From contig JANNXY010000020.1 of the NCBI GenBank assembly GCA_031409775.1, positions 1 through 30,128 on the forward strand: 30,128 bases of DNA, given 5' to 3'. The position numbers and the translations under genes are program-made. The DNA comes from JANNXY01 sp031409775 (GTDB lineage: Bacteria > Patescibacteriota > Minisyncoccia > Phycocordibacterales > CAIZIN01). Positions 29,698 to 30,128 of this stretch are shown here, piece after piece. A model generated the notes under the pieces. It ran no database searches and had not been told where the DNA came from. It worked only from the letters and a program-made list of their open reading frames with translations. The stretch's first letter is position 1; each line of letters starts with the position of its first letter.

Positions 29698-30009
29698 ATG
29701 AACATCGATACATTCCTCTACGCGCTCGAAACCTGGAATAACAAGCCCCAATGGATTCGTTCTATCGAACGATCCTGGGATAACCAGATCCATCTACTCG
29801 TTGACATCGAAACCCGCAATAACAGAACTATTACAATCAAGGTTATACTTGGCAACACAGCCAAATTCACACGAAAATCCTGCACAATTTTCATCAAGCT
29901 TAAAGATGAGCTGTCTGCTATGAAGCACTGGCTTATCGAAAAGCTAGCAAGCTATCGCAACCGTAGCAACCGCAAACCCCGCTCCAAAAGGCGACTTTTA
30001 TTTTCCTGA
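29698..30009 (+). CDS. unknown basic protein, 3' end cut by the second IS copy
   Basis: The native frame runs to 30003 (102 codons). Its last codon and stop come from the IS end at 30005, so the gene is truncated. The product starts MNIDTFLYALETWNNKPQW, has alternating strands (IHLLVDIETRNNRTITIKVILG) and ends in a basic tail (NRSNRKPRSKRR). I do not recognise it. A small nucleic-acid-binding or phage-like protein is possible. Confidence 0.5.
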   Translation: MNIDTFLYALETWNNKPQWIRSIERSWDNQIHLLVDIETRNNRTITIKVILGNTAKFTRKSCTIFIKLKDELSAMKHWLIEKLASYRNRSNRKPRSKRRLLFS

Positions 30010-30128
30010 CTTCCTCATTGCAACACCCTCAATTGTAAATAGTATTGTATAGCAGGAGCTGTTCGTCGCTCATGCGCAGTATTTTTTTCTGTGTTTTTTG
30101 TGAATGAGGCAGGGTATATTCGATTTGA
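30005..30128 (-). mobile_element. IS1634-type insertion sequence, second copy, partial, opposite orientation
   Basis: Bases 30005-30128 are the exact reverse complement of 1518-1641, 124 bases without a mismatch. The window ends inside the element, so the rest of this copy, and whether its transposase is intact, is unknown. It enters the unknown gene at 29698. Confidence 0.95.

Noticed and set aside
1..30128. Composite transposon formed by the two IS1634-type copies
   Set aside because: The region between holds 28 kb including chromosomal genes such as rsmI, the left copy has a broken transposase, and the window ends inside the right copy.
1..30128. tRNA, rRNA or riboswitch genes
   Set aside because: I saw no cloverleaf, rRNA segment or known riboswitch core on reading the intergenic stretches. 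A covariance-model scan (tRNAscan-SE, Infernal) would be decisive.

Overview
The window looks like part of the chromosome of a candidate-phyla-radiation bacterium (Patescibacteria, most likely Parcubacteria-like). The basis is gene content: a stand-alone VirD4/TraG-like ATPase with a disordered tail, a LemA plus TPM-domain pair, a DUF4015-type exported glycoside hydrolase, a large peptidoglycan-binding exported protease, a short RsmI, small HicBA modules and many compact or leaderless genes. TGA works as a stop codon, so this is not a code-4/25 lineage. The assignment is inference; there is no rRNA or ribosomal-protein gene to confirm it.

Layout. (1) 1-1641 is a complete IS1634-type insertion sequence whose transposase carries a one-base frameshift. 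The last 124 bases (30005-30128) are the end of a second copy in the opposite orientation. Both copies interrupt a small gene: a DUF2103-like gene at the left and an unknown gene at the right. (2) 1642-2267 holds two small minus-strand genes. (3) 2307-2919 holds the most striking object: seven same-direction copies of an imperfect palindrome. Every copy has a spacer of exactly 29 nt carrying a TGnTTCTA-type box. The arms differ between copies but stay complementary, and other stem-loops sit between the copies. No gene explains it and I do not recognise it. (4) 3111-4211 is an intact IS5/IS903-group element. (5) 4227-16689 is an AT-rich surface-glycan cluster with two divergent transcription units. 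The leftward unit has a Wzx-like flippase and two methyltransferases. The rightward unit of eleven genes has a CmcI-like methyltransferase, a methyltransferase/GT-D-like fusion, a DegT aminotransferase, an RmlC-like epimerase, two GT2 transferases, a GT4-like transferase, an FkbM methyltransferase, a GT11 fucosyltransferase-like protein and two unknown proteins. (6) 16693-29638 is a 13 kb run of minus-strand genes: TraG/VirD4-like ATPase, PemK/MazF-like toxin, TPM protein, LemA, a tiny membrane ORF, an ABC-F ATPase, HicBA, the 1028-residue exported protease, a DUF4015 hydrolase, a small membrane protein, RsmI, a second HicBA and an anchored exported protein.

How the genes fit together. The glycan cluster would make, decorate (methylation, amino sugar, deoxysugar, possible fucose) and flip an oligosaccharide across the membrane. 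No nucleotide-sugar synthesis genes other than the aminotransferase and epimerase are present, and no polymerase or ligase, so it depends on genes elsewhere. The minus-strand block is a mixture of envelope proteins and translation-related genes (RsmI, ABC-F, mRNA-cleaving toxins).

Regulatory reading. Several starts lie only 5-10 bases after a TATAAT-like hexamer, which suggests leaderless mRNAs. A well-formed plus-strand promoter at 18482-18509 leads into three consecutive stem-loops ending in an intrinsic terminator, a good candidate for an undescribed small RNA of about 76 nt.
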